42,617 nucleotides of DNA, from assembly GCA_964636405.1 (NCBI GenBank), contig CAZWSI010000018.1, positions 1-42,617 on the forward strand, written 5' to 3'. The position numbers were made by a program, and so were the translations under genes. Below the pieces are notes generated by a model. That model was not told where the DNA came from. It worked only from the letters and a program-made list of their open reading frames with translations, and ran no database searches. Of this stretch, positions 1-7,913 are shown in pieces (within the stretch, counting starts at the first letter, position 1; the number at the start of each line of letters is the position of its first letter). The DNA is from CAZKGE01 sp964636405 (lineage in GTDB: Bacteria; Bacillota; Clostridia; Christensenellales; CAG-138).

Positions 1-1034
1 ATGTTGTAGATGTGCCAGGGCACGTTGCGCCCCTCGTCGGGCGTGATGGTGGATTGGATATCCGCGCTCGTGAGCTTGGAAACGAGCATGTTCAGCACGT
101 GCGTTACGGTCGCCTCCCGCGTGCTGGATTCAATATATTTGGTGTTCATCTGCGCGCGCATGCGGTAGCCGGAAAAGAGCCTGCGCAGCGCCACGGCATA
201 GGGCAGATCCATATATACGCAGGGGCCGGGGGTGGCCGTGGGCGGCACGGTAGAGAGGCAGATATTCGCCTTCGGCACGCCCGCGCGCTCGGAAAAACGT
301 GCGTTTATGGCGTGCTGCACCATCAGCTCCGGCATCACTTTCCACGCCTCGCGTGCGGTGGCGTTGGCGTTGTGCGCGCCGTCGATCTGCGCCATGCCTG
401 CCCAGGCGATGAGCCGCTTGGATTCGCATGCGTCCACAAAGGAGCGGAGCATATTGATATTGCGGTAGATCACGTTATACTGCGGGTCCTGATGGCAGCC
501 GTTTACGCCCTCCTCGGCAAACAGCACGGCGATATCCGGCCCGGCCACGCCCGAAACATAGCTGTGGAAGTTAATGGGCCTGCCGACCTCGTCCTCGATG
601 AGGTCGAGCGCCTTGCGCTGCGCGCGGAGCTGCTTCCTTGTGATGGGCACGCCGCCGCTGCCTTGGGGGGTGCCCTCGATTAAGCCGTCGAAGTGGCTCT
701 GGCCCGCCGTGCGGATGACCATGATATGATCCGCGCCGTGGTGCGCGGCCATGCGCATGCGGCGGATATCGTCCTCAAAGCGGCCGCTCGCTATCTCCGT
801 CGTGATGACCGGCATCGGCTGTGGGTCTATGTCGTCAAAGTTATGCGCGGGCGGCAGCGGCACGCCTCGAACGAGCGGCTTGCTGCAGTCGCGGTAGGTA
901 AACGGCCCCATGTGCAGGTTCGGCGCGGGTTCGCGCCAGATCCAGCCACGGCGGCGCGGGCGGTAGTGCTCGAGATCCTTTACTATTTCGGAAATATCGA
1001 TGTTCTGATCGAGGCGAAGCTTATAATCGCTCAT
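1..1034 (-). CDS. oraE: D-ornithine 4,5-aminomutase large subunit (partial)
   Basis: This gene encodes the catalytic subunit of the adenosylcobalamin- and PLP-dependent mutase that converts D-ornithine to 2,4-diaminopentanoate. The frame is open from an ATG at 1034 to the window edge, giving 344 codons of a family about 730-750 residues long. The visible part is the N-terminal TIM-barrel region, with family-typical stretches such as MPVITTEIASGRFEDDIRRM, RTAGQSHFDGLIEGTP, QDPQYNVIYRNINML and AQIDGAHNANATAREAW. The cobalamin-binding Rossmann domain and the PLP lysine lie outside the window. The start overlaps the oraS stop by 4 nt (ATGA), so the two subunits are translationally coupled. Confidence 0.95.
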   Translation of the reverse strand, partial: MSDYKLRLDQNIDISEIVKDLEHYRPRRRGWIWREPAPNLHMGPFTYRDCSKPLVRGVPLPPAHNFDDIDPQPMPVITTEIASGRFEDDIRRMRMAAHHGADHIMVIRTAGQSHFDGLIEGTPQGSGGVPITRKQLRAQRKALDLIEDEVGRPINFHSYVSGVAGPDIAVLFAEEGVNGCHQDPQYNVIYRNINMLRSFVDACESKRLIAWAGMAQIDGAHNANATAREAWKVMPELMVQHAINARFSERAGVPKANICLSTVPPTATPGPCVYMDLPYAVALRRLFSGYRMRAQMNTKYIESSTREATVTHVLNMLVSKLTSADIQSTITPDEGRNVPWHIYN

Positions 1035-1396
1035 GCTTGGCCTCCAAACAGGCCCGCGGCCTCGTCCCACGCCGCGCCCGCTGCGCAAAGCGCCTTTCCT
1101 GCCTCGCGTATGCCGCAGCCCCGGCTTTTTGCCAGCCTGTACACCACATTCCCTGCGCCGTGCCCAAGCAGCCCGCGCGCCGCGCAAAGGGGAACGATTG
1201 CGCCCGCCTCCACGGAGGAAAAGCCCATGCGCAGCAGCACGCTGCGTTCGATGGCGGGGCTTGTGTTTTCGTAGCCGGCCTGCAAAAGCGGTTCGACCAA
1301 AGCGTCCGTTAATTGCCAGAAGCGCGCGTAAAGCGCTTCGTCGGAGAGCGTGGCAAGCGCCGCGCGGCGCTGCCGGTAGTCATCGTCGCGTTTCAA
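1031..1396 (-). CDS. oraS: D-ornithine 4,5-aminomutase small subunit
   Basis: This is the small subunit of the B12-dependent ornithine mutase, 121 residues, matching the usual size of about 120. I chose a TTG start at 1396 because GGAGGTG lies six bases upstream and the protein then begins KRDDDYRQRR, as family members do; no in-frame ATG fits. The TTG overlaps the ortB stop (TTGA). The visible motif ENTSPAIERSVLLRMGFSS is typical of OraS. Its position between ortB and oraE follows the known ornithine-fermentation gene order. Confidence 0.92.
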   Translation of the reverse strand: MKRDDDYRQRRAALATLSDEALYARFWQLTDALVEPLLQAGYENTSPAIERSVLLRMGFSSVEAGAIVPLCAARGLLGHGAGNVVYRLAKSRGCGIREAGKALCAAGAAWDEAAGLFGGQA

Positions 1397-2784
1397 GAGA
1401 GCACCTCCCGCACAAAGGCTTGGTTTGTTTTGGTTTCCTCCGCGAGGAAAGCGATATCCGCCGGGGTGGGCGCGTGCGCCACGGTGGACGCGGCGTGCCG
1501 GATGAGCGAGGCGCGCATGTGCCAAAGATCCGCGTCGCGCGCGCGCAAAAGCGAGGGATGCGCGGGCAGCACGATGCTCTGGCCCGGGATTTCCTCCGCC
1601 GGGTCGCCTAAACGCACGTCGATGCCGTTTTCGCGCGCAAAGGCGAGCTGGGCATTGGCGTGCTTGCCCGCGCCGGTATACTCGGTCTCCTGCACGGCGA
1701 TGCATGCGTCCTCGGGCATTTCTTGCGCGAGGCTGACGGCGGCCGCGAGGGAGGTATTGCCCGCCGGGCCGCGCTCCAGGCCCTCGAGGCGCGCGAGCAT
1801 TTCGGTCGTGTAGAACACCTCGCCCTGATTGACCGTCACGTAGCGGTCCATATAGCGCAGGGGGCGCGCCGCGCTGCGGGGCACGTCGGAACGGTCGGGC
1901 CAGGAGGAAAACGGCATGCCAAAGCCCGTATGGCCCGTGGTAAAGGATTTGCGGTTAAACTGCGTGTCGGAGGCCATGTGGAGGCCCTTTAGGTTGACGG
2001 ACGCGGCAATCACCTGCGTATGGCAGCCGGCCTTGAGAAGGCCGCGCGCGGTGCCGGTGAGGTTGCCGCCGCCCGCGTTCGTGCACACGACCGCGTCGGG
2101 GTCGCGCCCCACCTCGGCGCGGAACTGCCGCGCCAGCTCAAAGCCAAGCGTTTCCACGCCCAGCACGCCGAAGGCCGTATACAGGGACGCGTTGAAATAC
2201 CCCGTGTCCTCCAGCAGCCGCAAAAACAGATAGAACAACTCCGGACCAACGGAAAGCTGCACGACCTCCGCGCCGAAGGCCTCGCATTTGCGCGCCTTTT
2301 CGATGATCTCCGGCTGGCCCTTTTCCCGGGAATCGTAGCATTCCTGCACGACAATGCATTTTAAGCCCGCCTTGGCGGCGCAGGAGGCGACGGCCGCTCC
2401 GTAATTGCCGCTCGTGGCGGAGATCACGCCCTTGTAGCCCAGCTTCCTGGCGTGGTAGACAGAGGTCGCCGCGCGGCGCACCTTGAAGCTGCCGGAGGGA
2501 TTGGCGGCCTCGTCCTTCACAAAGATGCGCGCGCCAAAGCCCGGCCGGGAGAGCTTACGCACAAGCGCGGTAATATTGGATAGCTCGATAAGCGGCGTGT
2601 TGCCCACCGAAAAGCGCTTTTGAATGGCGATTACATCGTCGAGCGTGTACCCCGTGGCGCGCAGCATGCCCTCGTAATCAAAGGCGATGGAGCCGCTTTC
2701 AAACGCCGCGTAGTCCATGCCCACGGAGGCGCGCATGATCTCCGGCCTGCGCGCAATCACGGCCGCATAGGAAAGATCACGCAT
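1393..2784 (-). CDS. ortB: 2-amino-4-oxopentanoate thiolase, beta subunit
   Basis: This is the PLP-dependent large subunit of the thiolase that cleaves 2-amino-4-ketopentanoate with CoA to acetyl-CoA and alanine. The 463-residue protein has a threonine-synthase-like fold II signature. ANPSGSFKVRR carries the PLP lysine at about residue 101, followed by SATSGNYGAAVAS. ATG at 2784 is preferred over an upstream ATG because the product then begins MRDLSYAAVIARRPEIM and G-rich ribosome-binding sequence precedes it. The start overlaps the ortA stop by 8 nt, as expected for subunits of one enzyme. Confidence 0.95.
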   Translation of the reverse strand: MRDLSYAAVIARRPEIMRASVGMDYAAFESGSIAFDYEGMLRATGYTLDDVIAIQKRFSVGNTPLIELSNITALVRKLSRPGFGARIFVKDEAANPSGSFKVRRAATSVYHARKLGYKGVISATSGNYGAAVASCAAKAGLKCIVVQECYDSREKGQPEIIEKARKCEAFGAEVVQLSVGPELFYLFLRLLEDTGYFNASLYTAFGVLGVETLGFELARQFRAEVGRDPDAVVCTNAGGGNLTGTARGLLKAGCHTQVIAASVNLKGLHMASDTQFNRKSFTTGHTGFGMPFSSWPDRSDVPRSAARPLRYMDRYVTVNQGEVFYTTEMLARLEGLERGPAGNTSLAAAVSLAQEMPEDACIAVQETEYTGAGKHANAQLAFARENGIDVRLGDPAEEIPGQSIVLPAHPSLLRARDADLWHMRASLIRHAASTVAHAPTPADIAFLAEETKTNQAFVREVLS

Positions 2785-3085
2785 GCCCTTCGTCCCCCCG
2801 CAAAAATTCAACCAGCGCGTCGCCCGCCGCCTGCAGCTCGGGCACAAACGCCCCGAAGCTGTGCGTGTAGCAGGGCGCGGCCTCCTCGAGCGTGCCCGTA
2901 ACGAGCCGCCCGGTGCGCGTAACGACGCTCGCAGTATCGCCGATCTCGGCGTCCTGCGTCAAGCTGCCCTTGACCCACATTTCCAGCGGAACCCTTTGCG
3001 TATCCTCCGGCAGCGCGGAAAGTGCGCGCATGCCGGGCTCCAGTACTACGCTGCGGATGCGTACCCAATCGTTTTTCTTTGGCAT
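2777..3085 (-). CDS. ortA: 2-amino-4-oxopentanoate thiolase, alpha subunit
   Basis: This is the small subunit (102 residues) that pairs with OrtB. It starts MPKKNDWVRIRSVVLEPGMR and contains LPEDTQRVPLEMWVKG and APCYTHSFGAFVPEL, all typical of the family. The start is 1 nt beyond the ord stop, with GAGGAG inside the end of ord as ribosome binding site. Identity rests on these motifs and on the unmistakable ord-ortA-ortB-oraS-oraE order. Confidence 0.93.
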   Translation of the reverse strand: MPKKNDWVRIRSVVLEPGMRALSALPEDTQRVPLEMWVKGSLTQDAEIGDTASVVTRTGRLVTGTLEEAAPCYTHSFGAFVPELQAAGDALVEFLRGDEGHA

Positions 3086-3086
3086 A

Positions 3087-4136
3087 TCAGTTCTCCTCGA
3101 GCATATCGCGCATGTCGCCCATGACGGCGCGCGGCACGGGCAGATCGATCATGGTTTTCAGGCCCGGCCGGGCGTTGATCACGTGCGGAATCATGTTCAC
3201 GCACATGGCGATGGTGCCCACGCCGCCGTCCACCTCGGGGCGGATGGCCATGTTCACCGGGGGCGTGCCCGAAAGCGTGATGTAATCGCCTGTTTCCACG
3301 CCGCCAAGCTGCGGCTCAATCTGCTGGGGATGCAGCATCTCCACCACGACCGCGCCCTGTCTTGTGCCCTGCCCGGTCATGCTTACGCCCGCAACGCCGC
3401 CCGCCGGCGCAAAGCCGTAGGCTGATTTGCGGTCCACCTCCGTGAGAATGGGCTCCATCTGCTGGGCAAAGCCGTCCAGCCCCAGCCCGAGCGCCTTGTC
3501 GATCATGGCCACGCTTTCCGCAAAGCCCACGTGTCCCGCAAGCGTCCCGTCTTTCACGCCCTGCCGAAAGCGAGCCTCGGAAAGGCCCACGCCCTGCTCT
3601 TCCATGACCGCCGGGCCGAAGGGGGAGAGCGAATTGACGCGGCGGCAGGTCACCTTTGTCGTCTCCGTCATGCAGCCGGAAAGACAGATGGCCAGCAGAT
3701 CCATCATGAGCCCCGGGTTGATGCCCGTGCCCAGCACCGTTACGCCGTGCGCCTTGGCAAGGCGGTCGAGCTCGCGCGTCAGCGCCGGCTCCTTTGCCGC
3801 AGGAAAGCTCATTTCCTCGGCGGTGCAGATCACGTTTAAGCCGCATTCGATCGCGCGGCGGAGCTTGGGAAACGCGTTTTTTGTAAAGGAATCAGTCGCG
3901 ACGATGCACACGTCCGCGCAGCCGGGATAAAGCGCCTTTTCCACATCATCCGTGACGATAACCTCGGGCCGTTCGCCCCGTTCCATGCCCAGCAGCGCGT
4001 ACATGCTTTTGTCCGCGCGCTCGGGGTGCAAATCGCACACGGCGCGCACCGCCACGCCTTTTTTTTGCAGCAGCACGCGGGCAATGCCGCCGCCCATCGC
4101 GCCAAAGCCCCAGAGCACAACACGAATCTCGTCCAT
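3087..4136 (-). CDS. ord: 2,4-diaminopentanoate dehydrogenase
   Basis: This NAD(P)-dependent oxidative deaminase converts 2,4-diaminopentanoate to 2-amino-4-ketopentanoate. It links the OraSE mutase to the OrtAB thiolase. The 349-residue protein opens with a Rossmann dinucleotide motif, VVLWGFGAMGGGIARVLL, and contains GTGINPGLMMDLLAICLSG. The ATG at 4136 follows AAGGGGGG; an in-frame ATG at 4193 would overlap the arcA end and adds 19 unlike residues, so it was rejected. It lies 26 nt after arcA on the same strand. Confidence 0.95.
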   Translation of the reverse strand: MDEIRVVLWGFGAMGGGIARVLLQKKGVAVRAVCDLHPERADKSMYALLGMERGERPEVIVTDDVEKALYPGCADVCIVATDSFTKNAFPKLRRAIECGLNVICTAEEMSFPAAKEPALTRELDRLAKAHGVTVLGTGINPGLMMDLLAICLSGCMTETTKVTCRRVNSLSPFGPAVMEEQGVGLSEARFRQGVKDGTLAGHVGFAESVAMIDKALGLGLDGFAQQMEPILTEVDRKSAYGFAPAGGVAGVSMTGQGTRQGAVVVEMLHPQQIEPQLGGVETGDYITLSGTPPVNMAIRPEVDGGVGTIAMCVNMIPHVINARPGLKTMIDLPVPRAVMGDMRDMLEEN

Positions 4137-4162
4137 CGTTTTCTTCCCCCCTTGCGTTTGAG

Positions 4163-5398
4163 TTATCTGTTTTGCGCCATCTCGCCCCGCCAAAGCGGCA
4201 TGCTCATGCAGCGCGGGCCGCCGCGGCCGCGGCTCAGCTCGGCGCTGGGCGTTTTGAGCACCCGTACGCCGTAATCCTCCAAAATGGAATTTGTGATGTA
4301 GTTGCGGTCATACGCGACCACCACCCCCGGCGCGATGCAGAGGGTGTTCGAGCCGTCGTTCCACTGCTCGCGCTCGGCCGAGACGCGGTTTTTCCCGCCG
4401 CATTGCAAAAGCGTAACGGAATCGACCGGCAGGAAACGCGCGAGAATTTCGGGCAGCGCGCCGGAAAGCTCGGAAACAAGCAGGTCGTCGCCGCTTCCCG
4501 GGCGCAATTCGAAGACCCGGAGCGAATCGAGTATGCCCGGGTGCACCACAAAGGTGCCTTCGTCCACCTGCGTAAGCACCGTGTCGAGGTGCATGAAGGC
4601 CCGAATGCTGGGGATGTCGAGGGCGAGCACGGTGTTAATCCGCGCGTCGGGGTCCGAAAAAATGTGCTTTGCGAGCTGCTCGATCGCCTCGGGCCGCGTG
4701 CGCTGGGAAACGCCCACGGCCAGCGTTGTTTCCGAAAGATTGAGGATATCACCGCCCTCGAGGCTGAACGGCTCCTCGGGCGAATAGTAAAAGGGCACCT
4801 TGCCCGCGTAATCGGGGTGAAATTGCAGCACGTAGCTGCCGTAGAGCGTTTCCCTGTTGCGCGTTACGCTGTACATGCGGTTGACGCTTGCGCCCACGCC
4901 GATTGCCGCGAAGGGATCGCGCGTAAAGTACAGGTTCGGAATGGGATCGGAGACGAAATGCTCCTCGCTGTTGAGCAGCGCGGCAAGCTTGCTGCGGCGG
5001 CCGCTGTGCAGCTCCTCGGCGCTCACGCCCGCCATGGTTTTCAGCACCAGCGTCCGGCAAGAGGGCATATCCATCAAATACGCGTAAAGCTCACGCCGGA
5101 AAACCTGCGCCGCGCTGCCCGAAGCTTCTATAAAGTCGGAGATGAACGCCTCTTTATACGCCGGGCTTTGCTCGAGCGTTTCGGCCACAAGGTCGGCAAG
5201 GTAGCAGACCTCCGCGCCGTTTTCCCGCAAGAGGGCTGCAAAGCGGTCGTGCTCGAGCTGCGCGCCGGAAAGATAGGGAATGTCGTCAAACAAAAGCCGT
5301 TCGAGCGAGCCTGGGATCAGGTGCTCCAGCTCAAGGCCGGGCCTGTGCAGCAGCACCCGGCGCAGAGGAAGGATCTCGCTTTGGACTTGTATGGCCAT
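4163..5398 (-). CDS. arcA: arginine deiminase
   Basis: Hydrolyses L-arginine to citrulline and ammonia in the cytoplasm. All family landmarks are visible: FDDIPYL near the N-terminus, LEGGDIL, HLDTVLTQVDEGTFVVHP with the catalytic His/Asp region, and SRGRGGPRCMSMP with the nucleophilic cysteine near residue 397. Two ATGs compete: 5398 has AGGAGG seven bases upstream, whereas 5404 has it one base upstream, so 5398 is preferred (411 residues). It heads the ornithine-degradation genes, but no ornithine carbamoyltransferase or carbamate kinase follows. A MITE sits 40 nt upstream of the start. Confidence 0.96.
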   Translation of the reverse strand: MAIQVQSEILPLRRVLLHRPGLELEHLIPGSLERLLFDDIPYLSGAQLEHDRFAALLRENGAEVCYLADLVAETLEQSPAYKEAFISDFIEASGSAAQVFRRELYAYLMDMPSCRTLVLKTMAGVSAEELHSGRRSKLAALLNSEEHFVSDPIPNLYFTRDPFAAIGVGASVNRMYSVTRNRETLYGSYVLQFHPDYAGKVPFYYSPEEPFSLEGGDILNLSETTLAVGVSQRTRPEAIEQLAKHIFSDPDARINTVLALDIPSIRAFMHLDTVLTQVDEGTFVVHPGILDSLRVFELRPGSGDDLLVSELSGALPEILARFLPVDSVTLLQCGGKNRVSAEREQWNDGSNTLCIAPGVVVAYDRNYITNSILEDYGVRVLKTPSAELSRGRGGPRCMSMPLWRGEMAQNR

Positions 5399-5438
5399 GG
5401 TCATGCCTCCTCCGTGTAAAGCCTTTATTCATTTTACC

Positions 5439-5587
5439 CAGGGCATGTTCATGAAAGCTTTTCAGGCAATTAGGCGCTCTGTGCGCCTGTGTAATCGATT
5501 CTTGCGGCTTCGTTTTGAAGTTTTCTTCAAAATCAGCGCGAAAACTCTTTCTCTGCAAGCCGCAGACTTTTTCATGAACATGCCCTG
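5439..5587. mobile_element. 149-bp MITE, copy 1, with 10-bp target duplication
   Basis: A non-coding element bounded by perfect 18-bp terminal inverted repeats, CAGGGCATGTTCATGAAA at the left and its complement at the right. It is flanked by a perfect 10-bp direct repeat, TCATTTTACC, at 5429-5438 and 5588-5597. It is identical base for base to the copy at 11377-11525. Two internal hairpins are visible: AGGCGC/GCGCCT (5472-5488) and TTTTGAAG-TTTT-CTTCAAAA (5513-5532). It lies between the divergent arcA and GNAT genes, so it probably falls in the arcA 5' leader or promoter region. No transposase is present; it must be moved in trans. The rest of 5399-5766 holds no gene I can support. Confidence 0.93.
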
Positions 5588-5766
5588 TCATTTTACCTGT
5601 TCCTTATACACTTTTCCACTTATTTGGGATAATATACTATGATACGCCTCCGTCCCACGCGAAAACGGGAACCCCGGCTTTTCTGAAGAAAAGGATGAAC
5701 CGTTCCCCGAGGTGTGCTAAAATAACCACATATGATTTGCTATCTTGGAGAAAAGAGGGGCGCGCG

Positions 5767-6576
5767 ATGACGGAAGAAGCATTTGAAAAATTGCAGAATG
5801 CGAGCGGTGGCTTTGCTTACACCTCGCTCAAATATGCGAACTACGAGGATTTACAGGATTTTGCGGTGATAGAAAGCAGCGACGCGCTGCTTTTGCTGCA
5901 CGGCTTTAACAAGGAGAGCAAGCTGTGGGAGTACCAGTGGGCAGCGGATGATAAGGACGTTTTGCTTGGCCGCATGGACTTGCGGCCCGATACGATGATC
6001 CCCTTTGTGCCCGCCGAATGGCTGGCCGCGTTCCACGCGCGAGGCATTGCGGACTATAGCTGCTGGCACGATTACTTTATTCACAATCTCGCCTCCGTAG
6101 ATACGCTGGACGGCGGCATGGAGATGCGGGCGGACGAATGCGCGCGGGTCGTAGCCGTTACGCAGGCCTGCCGCTATCAAAGCCGTGGCTTTTCGGGGCA
6201 GACGGAGGAATTTGTGCGCCAATGGATCAGTGATACGAGCGACCCGGATATGCTTCACAAGACCGTATTTATAGAAAAACAGGGGGATGAGATCGTCGGC
6301 GCGGTGTTTACCTGCACCTATGCGCAGCGCCATCCCAAGGGCGCGGTCGCGTGGATTCGCGAGGCGGCGGTCGCCCCGCGCTTTCAAAACCGGGGTATCG
6401 GGCGCAGGCTCATTTTGCAGGCGCTGGGCAGCGGCAAGCGCCATGGCGCAAAGCGCGCGTTTCTCGCGGCGGACGAGCTGAACACGGGCGCCGTCGCGCT
6501 CTATACGAGCATCGGCTTCACGCCAGGCGAGGACGCGCCGCAAAACGACATGATTGTTCCGGACGAAGGCAAATAA
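5767..6576 (+). CDS. GNAT-family N-acetyltransferase
   Basis: A 269-residue protein whose C-terminal half is a GNAT domain. IREAAVAPRFQNRGIGRRLI is the acetyl-CoA-binding motif A (Q/R-x-x-G-x-G), followed by AADELNTGAVALYTSIGF, the usual motif B. The N-terminal ~130 residues do not match a family I recognise and may be a second, degenerate GNAT-like domain. Start ATG 5767 follows AGAGGGG; an upstream in-frame ATG at 5695 has no ribosome binding site. Substrate is unknown. It is a single-gene unit, divergent from arcA and convergent with the transporter operon. Confidence 0.85.
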   Translation: MTEEAFEKLQNASGGFAYTSLKYANYEDLQDFAVIESSDALLLLHGFNKESKLWEYQWAADDKDVLLGRMDLRPDTMIPFVPAEWLAAFHARGIADYSCWHDYFIHNLASVDTLDGGMEMRADECARVVAVTQACRYQSRGFSGQTEEFVRQWISDTSDPDMLHKTVFIEKQGDEIVGAVFTCTYAQRHPKGAVAWIREAAVAPRFQNRGIGRRLILQALGSGKRHGAKRAFLAADELNTGAVALYTSIGFTPGEDAPQNDMIVPDEGK

Positions 6577-6615
6577 GCGAAGGCCAACCGGGCGCGCAGG
6601 ACAGGTTGCCGCTCC

Positions 6616-6751
6616 CTACGCGCTCTTGTTGCCCAGAAAGGCAATCGAGCCAATGGCCGCCTCGGGCTTGGGCGGAGGGACGGGGGACGCAGCCGCAAAG
6701 CAACGCGGCAAAAACCGCCGGCGCGATGAAAAGGGCTGCGCGGCTTTGCAT
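6616..6751 (-). pseudogene. small lipoprotein, apparently frameshifted
   Basis: From ATG 6751 the minus strand reads MQSRAALFIAPAVFAALLCGC, a convincing lipoprotein signal peptide with a lipobox cysteine. The frame then becomes implausible. Removing one C from the C5 run (6682-6686) restores a proline-rich linker and the ending PPPKPEAAIGSIAFLGNKSA before a TAG at 6616. The product would be only about 44 residues. There is no good ribosome binding site before the ATG. It may be a decayed gene, a remnant of a longer lipoprotein, or an intact tiny lipoprotein with a sequence error. The remainder of 6577-6828 shows no other gene. Confidence 0.35.
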
Positions 6752-6787
6752 GCGTTTGATGAACGAGGGTTCCTTCCCGGCACGCAA

Positions 6788-6817
6788 CGGGCCGCGCCCG
6801 GTTAAGAGCGCGGCCCG
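6788..6817 (-). terminator. GC-rich stem-loop after the lipoprotein gene
   Basis: CGGGCCGCGC pairs perfectly with GCGCGGCCCG around a 10-nt loop, 11 nt after the stop of the two-repeat lipoprotein gene. No clear T-run follows on either strand, so it is a transcript-end hairpin or weak terminator rather than a canonical one. Confidence 0.5.
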
Positions 6818-6828
6818 ATAAAACGTCG

Positions 6829-7854
6829 TTACGCGGCGATCAGCTCGACAACCAGCTTGCAGTACGCGCCCGATTCCGTCGCTTCGCAGGGCGCGAGCCA
6901 AATGGTGCCGCCCTCGCCCAGCTCCTTGTCCTTTTCAATGGCCACGAGCGTGTAATCGCTTGCAATTTGCTCGGCGGTCAGCTCCGTTTCGTAGCCGTCG
7001 TTTGCCACGGCCTTGACGCTCGCGGCCGAGGCGATCCCGCAGGCGGCCAGTACGTCCGCAAGCTTGTAGCCCGTGTAGGTCGCCTCCGAGGCTACGCCCT
7101 TGCTGTTGATCACGTTCACCGTAATCTTGAAGATATGCAGCGCGGCCAGGGTATCGTTGGTTACCTCCTGCCCGTTGACCTTGAAGGAAAAGGGATCAAA
7201 CTTCACCTTGTCCGTTTTGTCGGAGATCTCAGGAAGCCCGGCGGCGGGTGCAGCGCCCGAGTCGGCCGCGTCGGCGGGCGCGGTAATATCCGGCGCGCCC
7301 TCGGTGGTGTTGACCAAAACTGTCACGCAGCCCTTGAGATAATTGCCCGTCGTTTCATCGGCGCAGGGCGCGAACCACGGCGCGGCGGAGAAGGGCGAAC
7401 CGTCCTTGGTCATGGCAAGGAGGGTCGTGGAGGCGGAAATGAGCGCCGCGTCGTTGAATTCGAGCGCGTAGCCGTCATCCGCTACGGCCTGGAGCCATAC
7501 GTAGCTTTCGGTAAGGCCGGCGGCGGCGAGCACGTCGGTCATGGCAAAGCCCACGTAGGTAACGCTGGAGTGTGTGCCCGTGCTGTTGATGGAGGTCGCC
7601 TGCACGGAATACATGGGGTAGGCGGCCATTTCATTTTGCGTGACGGTCACGCCGTTGACCGTTACGGTGAAGGCGGGAACGGTTACGCCGCGCACCTCCT
7701 CGGCTGTGGGCGCGGGCGCGCCGGCTTCGGCGGGGGCTTCCGTTGCGGCGGGGGCTTCCGTTGCGGCGGCGGGCGCTTCGGCGGGCTTTGCGGAGCAGGC
7801 CGCAAGCGTCAGGAGCATGGTTGCCGTCAGCAGCAAAGACAAAAATTTCTTCAT
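6829..7854 (-). CDS. exported lipoprotein with two tandem oxidoreductase-like repeats
   Basis: A 341-residue lipoprotein: signal peptide ending LTLAAC (Cys20), an Ala/Pro/Glu/Thr-rich linker to about residue 58, then two ~120-residue repeats at about 62-181 and 221-338. Each repeat runs F-x-V/F-x-V-N-G, TYxGxxxxDVLAAxG, a DGY motif, and W-F/L-APC. The cysteines fall in similar places (164/176 and 323/332). The TYxG-DVLAA-DGY pattern resembles the core of molybdopterin-binding (sulfite-oxidase-like) domains, here probably a cofactor-free binding module; that is inference. It is the last gene of the ABC importer operon, 59 nt after the ATPase, so it may bind or process the imported ligand. Confidence 0.8.
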   Translation of the reverse strand: MKKFLSLLLTATMLLTLAACSAKPAEAPAAATEAPAATEAPAEAGAPAPTAEEVRGVTVPAFTVTVNGVTVTQNEMAAYPMYSVQATSINSTGTHSSVTYVGFAMTDVLAAAGLTESYVWLQAVADDGYALEFNDAALISASTTLLAMTKDGSPFSAAPWFAPCADETTGNYLKGCVTVLVNTTEGAPDITAPADAADSGAAPAAGLPEISDKTDKVKFDPFSFKVNGQEVTNDTLAALHIFKITVNVINSKGVASEATYTGYKLADVLAACGIASAASVKAVANDGYETELTAEQIASDYTLVAIEKDKELGEGGTIWLAPCEATESGAYCKLVVELIAA

Positions 7855-7913
7855 ATCGGTTTCCTTTCTCTATTGTATCTATCCAGAAGGCCGTTTCCGG
7901 CTTTATGGCGGGG

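Noticed and set aside
4134..4193. Upstream ATG extension of ord
   Set aside because: It would overlap the end of arcA and adds residues before the Rossmann fold; AAGGGGGG fits the ATG at 4136.
5447..5590. Short basic peptide (starting MFMKAFQAIRRSVRL) encoded across the MITE
   Set aside because: It appears in both copies only because the element is identical, has no ribosome binding site, and ends in different flanking sequence.
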